Both the position numbers and the translations under genes were made by a program. Under the pieces are notes generated by a model. The model was given only the letters and a program-made list of their open reading frames with translations, had not been told where the DNA came from and made no database searches. This document shows positions 24,889 through 33,431 of a stretch of 64,000 bases of DNA, in pieces. Source of the DNA: Micrococcus cohnii (GTDB lineage Bacteria; Actinomycetota; Actinomycetes; Actinomycetales; Micrococcaceae); the NCBI RefSeq assembly GCF_014205175.1, contig NZ_JACHNA010000001.1:1798001-1862000 (forward strand), written 5' to 3'. Position 1 is the stretch's first letter. Each line of letters starts with the position of its first letter.

Positions 24889-27009
24889 ATGACCACTGCA
24901 ATCTCCGAGGTCCCCGCAATCGATGTTGCCCCCACCGCTCTCACCGATGCCGCGGACCGCATCTCCGCCGCGGGAAGGGCCCTCAACATCGCTCAGGACG
25001 ACGCACTCGCCTCCTGGCGTGGCCTGCGCACGTCGTTCCACAGTTCCGAGTTCGAAAACCGGGTGTGGGAGGGGCTCGACCTCGTCACCCGGCCCGTGAG
25101 CGACTGGGAGTCATCGATGAACTCCTGTCAGTCCGCCGTGGACACGTTCGCTGCGACGGCGTCGATGCTCAAGCTGACCCAGGCGTCTCTCGAGACCGAG
25201 CGCGCGGCTCTCGTGCTCGCGTCGGCCACGGCCGCCTCCCCGGAGGCGAAGGCGGCAGTGGAGAGCCGCATCCAGGCCTTCAACTCCGCGTGCACCGACC
25301 TCGAGACCGACTGGCACGCGGCCCAGGAGGATCTGGCGAGCGCGCTGCGCGGCATCAGCGGAGGCGAGAACGGCGATCTTCCACTGGGCGCCGGCGAGAC
25401 CTTCGACGGAGGTCCGCTCGACTGGAGCACGGTGTATGGGGACGTCACAGCGGATCGAGGCGAGGACGCATGGATGCTGCTGTCCGGCATGGACCGGCAG
25501 GAGCGCCAGAGGTGGCTCGAGGAACATCCCTACACCGCCCGCGTCCTCGCCGGCCGCGGTGTGAAGGACTTCCTCGACGCCCCCACCGACAGCGCCCGGG
25601 TGCGTGACGTCCAACGGTTCCTGACGTCACACGACCCCGCCGCGAACGCCTCGGACGTCGATCAGATGACGACCCTGTGGGACGGCCTCACCGACGAGGA
25701 GCAGCAGCAGCTCCTGTGGCAGTACCCCGCCGTCTTCGGCAACCTGAACGGCGTCCCGTTCAACAGCCGAGGCGAGGTCAATCAGGTCACGGTGCACGGC
25801 GCACGCCAAGAGACGCAGGCGAAGATCGATGCTCTGGAGGACCGGATCGCGTCCCTGCGACGCACAGAGAGGACCAGCACCGGAGCGATGGGCCACACCA
25901 CTCAGGAAGGTCGCGAGGCGGGCCGCCGCGCCGACGAGCTCGAGAAGCAGCTGGAGGACGCACGTGTCGTCCTCGCCGGGCTCGAGGACGCCGACGCCGC
26001 CTACGGTCGCCCGCATCACCTGACCGCGGCGTCCGGCGTCGAGCCGGGGTACGACACACTCTTCCTCGACACGAGCGGCACCGGCACCATCGTCACCGCT
26101 CGAGGCTCCGTGAGCTCTCAGACCACGCACATCATGGGATTCACGCCAGGCACCACCACCACGTTGAAGAGCGCGAAGGGATACAACGGCGCGCTCGACC
26201 AGATGGACGGGAACGCCCCGGTCAGCACCTACTCCATCTACTGGGCCGGCACCGAGCTACCCCCGACCGTGCCGGACAACCTCGACGGCCGGTACAACCG
26301 GGAGGGCGGCCCGAGGCTCGCCGCCTTCGATCGTTCTCTCGAGCTGCAGACCGCGGGCCAGGACGCCAGGAAGGTGTGGGCGTCCCATTCCGCCGGATCC
26401 GCCATGACCGGAACGGCAGAACGGCACGGCATGAAGCTCGACGCGCACGTCTATGTGGCCCCCGCGGGGCCAGGTCAGGGAGTGGACCGCACAGTCGACG
26501 CGCTGGCCCACGACAGCGGTGACCCCTCCGCGCAGATGGGCAACCCCGAGGCAGAGCGCTACCTCATCCAGAACCCGAAGGACGTCATCTCGCTGGCGCA
26601 GGGGTACACGCCGGCGCAGAGCGCGGTCGGAGGCCAGACGGTCTACGACTCCCAGGGCTTCGTCGGCGGCTCCTCGAACCCCCGATGGGTCTTCGACGAC
26701 GTCGTGGAGCTCGAGAGCGGCGTGGCCTTCGGTGCCGACGGGTCCCGGACCAGCGTCGTGGGCGACGGTGACCACGGCGGCCACAGCGACTACCTCCAGG
26801 GAGACACGCTGGCGCTGCGGAACATCAACGGTGTTCTCGAGGAGCACGACGTCTATCCGGAGCTGGGCATCGAGTCCGACTGGCGCCCCTTCGACGAGGA
26901 CGACCCCGTCCGGGCGCGCCCCGAGGAGTTCCGGAGGCCCGACGACTTTCCCCACACCGCTCTCGACGACGCATACAGGGAGTCGACCGGCAAGGAGCGC
27001 CCCCGATGA
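24889..27009 (+). CDS. DUF1023 alpha/beta-hydrolase protein with helical N-terminus
   Basis: This is a 706-residue protein. Residues 1-170 are predicted helical and WXG-like (SWRGLRTSFHSSEFENRVWE). The signature WDGLTDEEQQQLLWQYPAVF plus GNLNGVPFNSRGEVNQ (about 263-300) and a coiled coil (about 310-360) lead to the hydrolase domain (about 390-570), with nucleophile Ser501 in WASHSAGSAM. A Gly/Asp-rich end includes VVGDGDHGGHSDYLQGDTLA, where His may complete the triad. No Sec signal is visible; the WXG-like head suggests type VII-like secretion, an inference. It overlaps the lipoprotein gene by 4 bases. Confidence 0.82.
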   Translation: MTTAISEVPAIDVAPTALTDAADRISAAGRALNIAQDDALASWRGLRTSFHSSEFENRVWEGLDLVTRPVSDWESSMNSCQSAVDTFAATASMLKLTQASLETERAALVLASATAASPEAKAAVESRIQAFNSACTDLETDWHAAQEDLASALRGISGGENGDLPLGAGETFDGGPLDWSTVYGDVTADRGEDAWMLLSGMDRQERQRWLEEHPYTARVLAGRGVKDFLDAPTDSARVRDVQRFLTSHDPAANASDVDQMTTLWDGLTDEEQQQLLWQYPAVFGNLNGVPFNSRGEVNQVTVHGARQETQAKIDALEDRIASLRRTERTSTGAMGHTTQEGREAGRRADELEKQLEDARVVLAGLEDADAAYGRPHHLTAASGVEPGYDTLFLDTSGTGTIVTARGSVSSQTTHIMGFTPGTTTTLKSAKGYNGALDQMDGNAPVSTYSIYWAGTELPPTVPDNLDGRYNREGGPRLAAFDRSLELQTAGQDARKVWASHSAGSAMTGTAERHGMKLDAHVYVAPAGPGQGVDRTVDALAHDSGDPSAQMGNPEAERYLIQNPKDVISLAQGYTPAQSAVGGQTVYDSQGFVGGSSNPRWVFDDVVELESGVAFGADGSRTSVVGDGDHGGHSDYLQGDTLALRNINGVLEEHDVYPELGIESDWRPFDEDDPVRARPEEFRRPDDFPHTALDDAYRESTGKERPR

Positions 27010-27764
27010 CCCGCCACCCGCTGCACGGCCGCACCGTCACGGCCAGACCCGTCGTGGTGGCCGCTGCCACCGTCGCGTTCTGCCTGACGGCCGCCGCCTG
27101 CACGACGACCACGAACGACGGCTCGGGATCCGCCGAGCCCGTATCGAGCCGAGAGAAGAACACCATGCACTCACAGCCCGCCGCCGGTTCCCCCACACTG
27201 GACGACCAGCGTCGCGTCCTCGAGGAACAGATGCCCGAGGTACGCGATCGGATGGGGGTCGAGAAGTTGCGCAAAGCACGAGTCGAGCCCTGCTCCGGCC
27301 TGACGCAGTTCGACCCCGACACCGACGAGGTCCGGTGGATCTTCGACATGGCGTCCGAGGCCGAGACCCTGGACGCGGCGAAGAGCACCGCAGAACCGCT
27401 CGAGGCGATCCTGCGTGATCGGGGGTGGCACATCGACGTCGGGCCTGGCCGACACCCGGGCGGGCCGTCGACGACGATCTTCACGGGCACCCACGAGGGC
27501 AGCGGCCTGCGCATCATCGCTGAGCACACGGACACCCCGACCGAGAAGCTCCTCGTGGTCCGAGGCGACGGGCCCTGCACCGCCACCCGCTCCGACGAGG
27601 CCCTCGTCCGTTCCCCTCTCGACGGCGGATTCGGCGAACCCGACGGCACCTATGACTGGGAGGCCGAACGCCGTTCACCTGCGTACGCGCCGCAGGGCGC
27701 CGAGCCGGGCCCCGGGAAGCCGGACACGACCCAGCCCCCGGGCCCTGCCTCGCCCTCTCGGTGA
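27006..27764 (+). CDS. Predicted lipoprotein
   Basis: This is a 252-residue protein with a lipoprotein signal: a basic start, a hydrophobic run VVVAAATVAFCLTAAAC and lipobox LTAAAC with Cys32. A Thr/Ser-rich linker precedes a soluble domain of about 150 residues with two Cys (EPCSGL and GDGPCTAT) that could form a disulfide. The C-terminal 40 residues are Pro/Gly-rich. The ATG overlaps the DUF1023 stop (ATGA). It should be anchored outside the membrane and perhaps act as an immunity or accessory factor to the secreted hydrolase; that role is inferred. Confidence 0.82.
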   Translation: MTRHPLHGRTVTARPVVVAAATVAFCLTAAACTTTTNDGSGSAEPVSSREKNTMHSQPAAGSPTLDDQRRVLEEQMPEVRDRMGVEKLRKARVEPCSGLTQFDPDTDEVRWIFDMASEAETLDAAKSTAEPLEAILRDRGWHIDVGPGRHPGGPSTTIFTGTHEGSGLRIIAEHTDTPTEKLLVVRGDGPCTATRSDEALVRSPLDGGFGEPDGTYDWEAERRSPAYAPQGAEPGPGKPDTTQPPGPASPSR

Positions 27765-27773
27765 GGCGCGTGA

Positions 27774-27794
27774 GGGGTGGCGCGGCACCGCCCC
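27774..27794. terminator. Hairpin between convergent genes
   Basis: GGGGTGG and CCGCCCC pair (one G-U) around a 7-base loop, 10 bases past the lipoprotein stop and 20 bases before the convergent desaturase stop. Position fits a bidirectional terminator. Confidence 0.45.
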
Positions 27795-27813
27795 ACAGCG
27801 GCCCGTCAGAGCC

Positions 27814-28995
27814 TCACGGCAGGGCCAGGCGGAACACCTTTGCCCACGCCGAGCCGACCTGCTTCCACAGCGGGCCCGTGGTGTACGGCAGCCCGTAGCG
27901 GCGGCACACGTCGCGCACCTTCGGGGCGACCTGCGCGTACCGGTTCGACGGGATGTCCGGGAACAGGTGGTGCTCCACCTGGTGGGAGAGGTTGCCCGTC
28001 ATGAAGTGCATGGCCGGCGAGCCGGAGATGTTCGCCGAGCCGATCATCTGGCGCACGTACCAGTCGCCGCGGGTCTCCCCCTCGACCATCTCCTCGGAGA
28101 ACGTGTCCGTCCCCTCAGGGAAGTGGCCGCAGAAGATCACCGAGTGCGCCCAGACGTTGCGGATCGCGTTCGCCGCGACAGTCGCGCCGAGCGCCCGCTT
28201 CCCCCTGCCTGTGAAGGCGAGCGCGGCCAGCGGGGTCGCGGCGTAGTCCTTGGCGAACTGCTTGAGCGCCTTCACGCCGAGTGCCTTCAGGTCCGCGCGC
28301 AGCGCCTCCTTCGACTTCTCACCAGACTTCACGGCGCTCATCTCGAGGTCGTACAGGGCGATGCCCCACTCGAAGATCGGGGCGAGCCCGGCGTTGATGA
28401 CCGGGTTGAGCAGGTGGCGCGGGCGCCACGGCTCGGACTCGTCCATGCGCAGCACGTTGTAGCCGACGTCGTTGTCCTTGCCGATGACGTTGGTCCAGCG
28501 ATGATGCAGGTCGTTGTGGGTGTGCTGCCACGCTCGCGACGGGGTGACGAAGTCCCACTCCCACGTGGTCGAGTGGATGTCCGGGTCGCGCATCCAGTCC
28601 CACTGGCCGTGCAGGACGTTGTGGCCGATCTCCATGTTCTCGATGATCTTGGCGACCGAGAGCATCGCGGTGCCCAGGACCCAGCCGACCTTCGTGCTGC
28701 TCGCGATAATCGTGCCGCGACCGCCCAGCTCGAGCAGGCGCTGCACGCGGATCACGGTGCGGATGTACTTCGCGTCCGAGGCGCCGCGCTGGGCGACCAC
28801 CTCATCACGGACGGCGTCGAGCTCACGGCCGAGCTGGGCCACCTGCTCGTCGGACAGGTGCGCGGCCGCCGGCGGGCGCACGGTCGGGCCGCCTTCGTCG
28901 GCGAAGACGCCGGAACGGCGCTTCATGACGGTCGCGGCGGGACGGGTGGAACGGTCGACGTCGACCGTCTCGAACTTCTCCTCGGCGATGGTCAT
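27814..28995 (-). CDS. Acyl-CoA / fatty acid desaturase (DesA3-like)
   Basis: This is a 393-residue membrane-bound di-iron desaturase. All three His boxes are present: GHNVLHG (His125/129), HTHNDLHHRW (about 158-167) and HQVEHHLFP (about 345). This layout is shared with mycobacterial DesA3, a stearoyl-CoA delta-9 desaturase that takes electrons from a 2Fe-2S oxidoreductase; the neighbouring upstream gene is such a reductase. AGGAGGAA lies 6 bases before the ATG. It should introduce a double bond into membrane fatty acids. The frameshift in its presumed redox partner is notable. Confidence 0.93.
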   Translation of the reverse strand: MTIAEEKFETVDVDRSTRPAATVMKRRSGVFADEGGPTVRPPAAAHLSDEQVAQLGRELDAVRDEVVAQRGASDAKYIRTVIRVQRLLELGGRGTIIASSTKVGWVLGTAMLSVAKIIENMEIGHNVLHGQWDWMRDPDIHSTTWEWDFVTPSRAWQHTHNDLHHRWTNVIGKDNDVGYNVLRMDESEPWRPRHLLNPVINAGLAPIFEWGIALYDLEMSAVKSGEKSKEALRADLKALGVKALKQFAKDYAATPLAALAFTGRGKRALGATVAANAIRNVWAHSVIFCGHFPEGTDTFSEEMVEGETRGDWYVRQMIGSANISGSPAMHFMTGNLSHQVEHHLFPDIPSNRYAQVAPKVRDVCRRYGLPYTTGPLWKQVGSAWAKVFRLALP

Positions 28996-29067
28996 GCGAG
29001 ATTCCTCCTGATGACGGTGGGGAGTGGGGCGACGGCGGGAGCGGGGGTGACCGCGGGCCCGGGACGG

Positions 29068-30125
29068 CTACAGGCTCAGCCCGACGGGTCCGGCGGCCGC
29101 GGAGACGCAGGTCTGGACCAGATCACCGGGCTCGCCGTGAACCTCGCCCGTGCGCAGGTCGGTGACCTGGCCGGAGCGAAGCGGGGTCAGGCACGCGTGG
29201 CAGATGCCCATGCGGCAACCGCTGGGCGCGTCGACGCCGGCCTCCTCAGCGACCTCGAGCAGCGGCACGTCGCCGTCGGCCTCCACCTCGAGGTCCGAAC
29301 CCTCGAACGTCACGAGCCCGCCCGCGCCGGCCACGCCGCCGGCCAGGTCCACGCTGAACCGCTCCATCCGCAGGCCGCCGTCCGCCTCGCGGTCGAACAA
29401 GGCCTCGGCGTCGTCAAGGAACGCGGCCGGGCCGCACGCGTAGGCGGCGCGACGGCGCCAGTCGGGGCACAAGGCCTCAATGTCGGCAGAGGTGGAGAGG
29501 TCGAGCCGACCCTGTTCGCCGGTGAAGCGGCGATGCGTGCGCAACCCCGGGAATTGGTCGGCGAGCTCGTCGAGCTCCTCGTGGAACAGGGAGTTCTCAC
29601 GACTGCGGCACGAGTGGACCAGCACCACGTCCGCGTCGGCGCGGCGCGGCGCGGGACAAGAGTGCGGATCATCGATATGACCGGGGAGAGCCCGGAGCCC
29701 GCTGTGAGCATCAGCAGCGGCCGCGTCTCGCTCGGGAGGACGAAGTCGCCGTCGGGGGTGTCGAGGAACAGCACGTCGCCGGGCTGGGTGCGGCGCACGA
29801 GGGTGCCCGAGACGACGCCTATGTCCGTCACCGTGATCTCCGGGTCCGCGCCCTCGGGGGCCGAGAGCGAGTAGGTGCGCCACTGACGCACGCCGTCGAC
29901 ATCCACCCCGATGCGTGCCCACTGCCCGGCCTCGTGCGGGTGCCAGCCCTTCCCCGGCCGGAACGTGATCGTGGCGGAGTCCGGGGTGGGGCGCGACACC
30001 GACGTCACAACCCCGCGCAGCTGCCGCGGCGAGTGGACCGGGTCGAAGAGGTTGAACACGTCCTGGGGACGCAGCGGTGTGATGAGGGACTGCGCCAGCC
30101 GTCCGAGCAGGGGATCTCTGGGCAT
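29068..30125 (-). pseudogene. 2Fe-2S ferredoxin reductase for the desaturase, frameshifted
   Basis: The gene encodes an oxidoreductase with an FAD domain (GQWARIGVDVDGVRQWRTYS), an NAD domain (LMLTAGSGLSPVISMIRTL ... YACGPAAFLDDAE) and a C-terminal plant-type 2Fe-2S domain (SGCRMGICHACLTPL ... QTCVS). It is split in two frames at 29638-29652, where GCGCC occurs three times on the coding strand. Removing one 5-bp copy restores a continuous 350-residue protein across RRADADVV. The ATG at 30125 follows TAGGCT by 7 bases. Apart from this it looks intact, so slippage, recent mutation or sequencing error are all possible. It is upstream of the desaturase by 72 bases. Confidence 0.88.
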
Positions 30126-30184
30126 ACCGCCGAGCCTATGCGCCCACCGGACGCAGTTCTTCATGCGCTGGATACGATCTGCGC
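30126..30184. promoter_or_regulatory. Divergent promoter of desaturase operon and PucR regulator
   Basis: This 59-bp gap holds both -10 elements: TAGGCT on the minus strand (complement of 30133-30138, 7 bases before the reductase ATG) and TACGAT on the plus strand (30173-30178, 6 bases before the regulator ATG). The two promoters must overlap, so regulator binding would affect both. Confidence 0.6.
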
Positions 30185-31414
30185 ATGGAATATGTCTCCC
30201 CGCGACAAACTTCCGGGCCCCGGCCGTGGTCGGCCCTGCCCCCGGAGCTGCCCGGAATCCTCGCTCCCGCCGTGCCCCCGCTCGCGGCCGAGCTCATGAC
30301 GCTGCTGCCGCAGCAGGTGCCCGCCTACGCGGCGGCGACCGAGGGCCGCTACTGGGAAAAGCTCGCGCGCGGTGTGGACATCGCACTCGCCCGGCTCGTG
30401 GCGCTGCCCGGCACCGACGAGCCCGCCCTCAACGAGGAGTCGCGCCGGCTCGTCTCGGGGCTCGGGACCGGCGAGTTCCGTGAGGGCCGGTCGATGGACT
30501 CGCTGCTGGCCGCGTACCGGGCCGGGGCCCGGCTCGCCTTCCGGGTGCTCTCCGAGGAGTGCCTCGACGCGGGCATGAGCCCGGCCGTGACCATCAGCCT
30601 CGGGGAGTCGATCTGGGCGTACATCGACGAGCTGTCCTCCGTGAGCGCGCAGGCCTACGCGGCGGAGCTCTCGGCGCAGGCGGGCCTGCGAGAGCGGCGC
30701 CACGCGGAGCTGCTCGAGACGCTGCTACGCGGCGGAGCCGACGACGTCGAGATCCGACGCCTGGCCACCGCGGCGGACTGGCGGCTGCCCTCGCGCATCG
30801 CGGTCGTTGTGCTGCCCACGGTCGCGGCGGCCCGCGCCCGGCTGCAGCTGGGCGCGACAGGGCTGGTCGTCGAGCGGGACTCCGAGGCGACGGCGCTCGT
30901 CGCGGCTCCGGAGCGTCCGCACCAAGAGACGCGGTTGCTGCGGATGCTCGCCCGCACCGAGGCGGTCGTGGGCCCGCCGGTCGAATGGTCCGACGCCCCG
31001 CACTCGCACCGGGTGGCGCAATTCCTCGCCTCCCGGCGGGCGCGGCGGACCGTGCACGCCCCGGACGAGGAGCGCGCCCCGCTGCTCGCGGACGACCACC
31101 TGACGGAGGTGCTGATGGGCGTCGAGCCGCGGTTGGTGGGACGCCTGGCGGCGCGCGCTCTGGCGCCCCTGGAGGCGGTCAGCGATCGCAAGCGCGCCGT
31201 GTTCGAGCAGACGCTGCTGAGCTGGTTGCGGCACCGCGGGCAGCGCGCCCCCATGGCTGCCGAGCTCGGGGTGCACACGCAGACCGTCGGGTACCGGGTG
31301 CGGCGGCTGCGCGAGCTGTTCGGCGACGCCCTCGACGACCCCGACGAGCGGTTCCGCCTCGAGATCGCCCTGCGCGGCTGCCGGGGCCTGAGACCCGCGC
31401 ACCCGGGCGCGTAG
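30185..31414 (+). CDS. PucR/CdaR-family transcriptional regulator
   Basis: This is a 409-residue regulator. The N-terminal 200 residues are a helical sensor region (RsbRD_N-like, with SLLAAYRAGARLAFRVLSEE). The middle resembles the GGDEF-like domain of CdaR/PucR proteins, and the C-terminus has the HTH_30 segment LLSWLRHRGQRAPMAAELGV followed by HTQTVGYRVRRLRELFG. Similar regulators stand divergent from desaturase-reductase operons in other actinobacteria. It is probably leaderless (TACGAT 6 bases upstream). The effector is unknown. Confidence 0.85.
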   Translation: MEYVSPRQTSGPRPWSALPPELPGILAPAVPPLAAELMTLLPQQVPAYAAATEGRYWEKLARGVDIALARLVALPGTDEPALNEESRRLVSGLGTGEFREGRSMDSLLAAYRAGARLAFRVLSEECLDAGMSPAVTISLGESIWAYIDELSSVSAQAYAAELSAQAGLRERRHAELLETLLRGGADDVEIRRLATAADWRLPSRIAVVVLPTVAAARARLQLGATGLVVERDSEATALVAAPERPHQETRLLRMLARTEAVVGPPVEWSDAPHSHRVAQFLASRRARRTVHAPDEERAPLLADDHLTEVLMGVEPRLVGRLAARALAPLEAVSDRKRAVFEQTLLSWLRHRGQRAPMAAELGVHTQTVGYRVRRLRELFGDALDDPDERFRLEIALRGCRGLRPAHPGA

Positions 31415-31424
31415 CCTGCCGCGC

Positions 31425-31770
31425 ATGAGCCGACCCGAGGGCAGCGCCCGTCACTTGTACCGCCCGACCGAGGGCCACGGCCTGCGCCGCTCGCCGTTCA
31501 ACGCGCTCGTCGCTCCGCGGCCGATCGGGTGGATCTCGACGCTGCTCTGCCGAGGACGTCCCGAACCTGGCGCCCTACAGCTTCTTCACCGCGTTCAACT
31601 ACAAGCCGCGGAGCATCGGGGTCAGCTCGGTGGGCTCCCAGGACTCGCTCGCGAACGCCGAGGCGAGGAGTGAATTCTGCTGGAACCTGGTCTCCGAGGA
31701 CCTCGTGGAGGCCATGAACCAGACCTCGCCGTCCGTCGGGCCGGAGGTGGACGAGTTCGATCTGTGTCGC
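31425..31770 (+). pseudogene. Flavin-reductase-family gene remnant
   Basis: The first 40 codons read LYRPTEGHGLRRSPFNALVA and PRPIGWISTL, the start of the DIM6/NTAB flavin-reductase fold. Near 31545 one extra C shifts the frame; read in the next frame the protein continues EDVPNLAPYSFFTAFNYKPR, SEFCWNLVSEDLVEAMNQTS and VGPEVDEFDL. Similarity stops at about 31765, leaving out the C-terminal half of a normal ~200-residue protein, and the convergent PfpI gene begins 30 bases later. It has a leaderless -10 (TAGCCT). The gene is both frameshifted and truncated. Confidence 0.85.
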
Positions 31771-31795
31771 CCCGGGGGGCTGAGGAGGCGTCGGC

Positions 31796-32497
31796 TCAGT
31801 GGCCGAGGTCCTCCAGGATGCGCTCGGCCAGCGGGCCGGAGGAGGCCGGGTTCTGGCCGGTGTACAGGTTCCCGTCGACCACGACGTACGGGCGCATCGG
31901 CACGAGCGCCTTCGAGTACTCGACACCGTTGCGCTTGAGCTGGGTCTCGAGGGTCCACTTGGCCTTGCGGGCGGCCGGGTTGAGCTTCTCCTCGGCGTCC
32001 GAGAAGCCCGTCATGCGGCGGCCGCGCACCGAGATGGTGCCGTCCTGGTGCTTCGCGGCGAACACGGCGGCCGGGGCGTGGCAGAGGAACGCGATAGGCC
32101 GGTCGGCCTGCATCCGGCGGGCAATGAGCGCGCCCGAGACCGGATCGTGGGCCAGGTCCTCCATGGGGCCGTGGCCGCCCGGGTAGAACACGAGGTCGTA
32201 GTCCTCCTCGTCAACGGCCGAGAGGTTCGCCGGGACGGTGAGGTCGGCCTCAAGCTGGCCGAGGTAGGCGCGGACCTGGTCGCGCTTGGCCGGGGAGCCG
32301 CCCATCATGCCGAGGCTGGCCTGGTCGACGGTCGGGGCGACGCCGCCGGGGGTGGCGATGTCGATGTGCCAGCCGGCCTCGCGGAGCATGCGGTGCGGCA
32401 CCGCGAGCTCCTCGGCCCAGTAGCCGGTCGGGTGGGTCGAGCCGTCCTTGAGGGTCCAGTGATCGGCTGCGCTGACGATGAAAAGTGCCTTCTTCAT
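31796..32497 (-). CDS. DJ-1/PfpI-family protein (Hsp31-like)
   Basis: This is a 233-residue class I glutamine-amidotransferase-like protein. The nucleophilic-elbow Cys139 is in IAFLCHAPAAVF. GYWAEELAVPHRML with Glu29 and the PGGHGPMEDL loop match Hsp31/YhbO-type members, which act as glyoxalase III, deglycase or chaperone. The ATG at 32497 is chosen; GAGACT lies 7 bases upstream. It is encoded alone. Protection against reactive carbonyls is the likely role. Confidence 0.88.
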   Translation of the reverse strand: MKKALFIVSAADHWTLKDGSTHPTGYWAEELAVPHRMLREAGWHIDIATPGGVAPTVDQASLGMMGGSPAKRDQVRAYLGQLEADLTVPANLSAVDEEDYDLVFYPGGHGPMEDLAHDPVSGALIARRMQADRPIAFLCHAPAAVFAAKHQDGTISVRGRRMTGFSDAEEKLNPAARKAKWTLETQLKRNGVEYSKALVPMRPYVVVDGNLYTGQNPASSGPLAERILEDLGH

Positions 32498-32589
32498 GCG
32501 CCCCAGTCTCCCGGCCGGGGCCCGGACGTGGCCAGCGTGGCCGGGCGCTTGGTTCACCGGTCCGTCCGCCTTCCGCCCTCCGCCCCCTC

Positions 32590-32649
32590 GCTCCGGGTTG
32601 ACTTATGACGCCTGCACATCGGGTTGGGTGCCGAAAGTCAACCCGGAGC
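32590..32649. terminator. Palindrome, family B copy 2
   Basis: Arms GCTCCGGGTTGACTT and AAGTCAACCCGGAGC pair perfectly over 15 bp around a 30-base spacer. It lies 29 bases past the stop of the gene at 32679. The left arm continues ATGACGCC as in copy 1 at 4689. It is a likely terminator. Confidence 0.55.
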
Positions 32650-32678
32650 GTCGTGGGGACCGGGCGACCCGAGCCGCC

Positions 32679-33266
32679 TCAGAGCGTCGCGGACGGTCGC
32701 GCCGCCCGCAGCCTCTCGCTCGCAGCGTCGACGGCGGGCACCCGGCCCGGCACCTGGGCACCCGTGAGCACGGGGGCGACGTCGGCGACGACCCGCGCGT
32801 GCACCTCTGCGCAGGCGTCCCCGTCCTGCCACGTGCGCACGCCCACATGCTCGCGCAGCCATGCGGACAGTCGTTCCTCGGAGTCCGACGTCAGCTCGAC
32901 GCCCGGTCGGCGCACGCCCTCGCTGACGGGGGCGACGGCCAGGCCCAGCTCATCCGCCAGCAGCGCGGCGAGGCACTGGCGCACACCGACGGTGGCGGTG
33001 CGCCCGGCGTGGAAGACGCAGCGGGCAGCGCGGCTGACGTCAGCGGCGTGGCCGATGTGCAGCAGCCCGGCGACATGCTCGAACGCACGCGCCTCACCCA
33101 GGGCGCGGCCGAGAACACGCTGGGCCTCGGCATCGGCGACGAGGCCGAACAGGCCTGGGCCGCGCGGCACGTCAACAGCGGCGACGGCGGGCGTGGCGGC
33201 CGTGGTGAGCGTGTGCGCGGCACGGGTGGCGGGCGAGAACTCGGGGGCGGTCAGTGCTGTGCTCAT
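32679..33266 (-). CDS. Degenerate GIY-YIG-like protein
   Basis: This is a 195-residue soluble protein. The order GPGLFGLVADAEAQRVLG, LLHIGHAAD, FHAGRTATVGVRQCLAALLA and ERLSAWLREHV resembles actinobacterial GIY-YIG nuclease-like proteins (usual GIYGLYAD ... LYVGKA ... GRTGSSTVRRSLAALL). The tyrosines of GIY and YIG are replaced by Phe and His, so nuclease activity is doubtful. The ATG at 33266 is used; CAGGAT is 7 bases upstream. Its C-terminus is Ala/Arg-rich. Family placement is by pattern only. Confidence 0.6.
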   Translation of the reverse strand: MSTALTAPEFSPATRAAHTLTTAATPAVAAVDVPRGPGLFGLVADAEAQRVLGRALGEARAFEHVAGLLHIGHAADVSRAARCVFHAGRTATVGVRQCLAALLADELGLAVAPVSEGVRRPGVELTSDSEERLSAWLREHVGVRTWQDGDACAEVHARVVADVAPVLTGAQVPGRVPAVDAASERLRAARPSATL

Positions 33267-33431
33267 GCCGACCATCCTGCGAGCCGGTCGCGCCGACCAC
33301 GAACAGCGTCCACATAACAAGACGCACAGCCACAATGTGAGACGCGCGGCGTCCGGCGTCCGGTACGCGGACGGGCGGGGGCGCGGACGGGCCCGCACCG
33401 CACACGTCAGTCGCCCCGGTCGACGCCGTCC

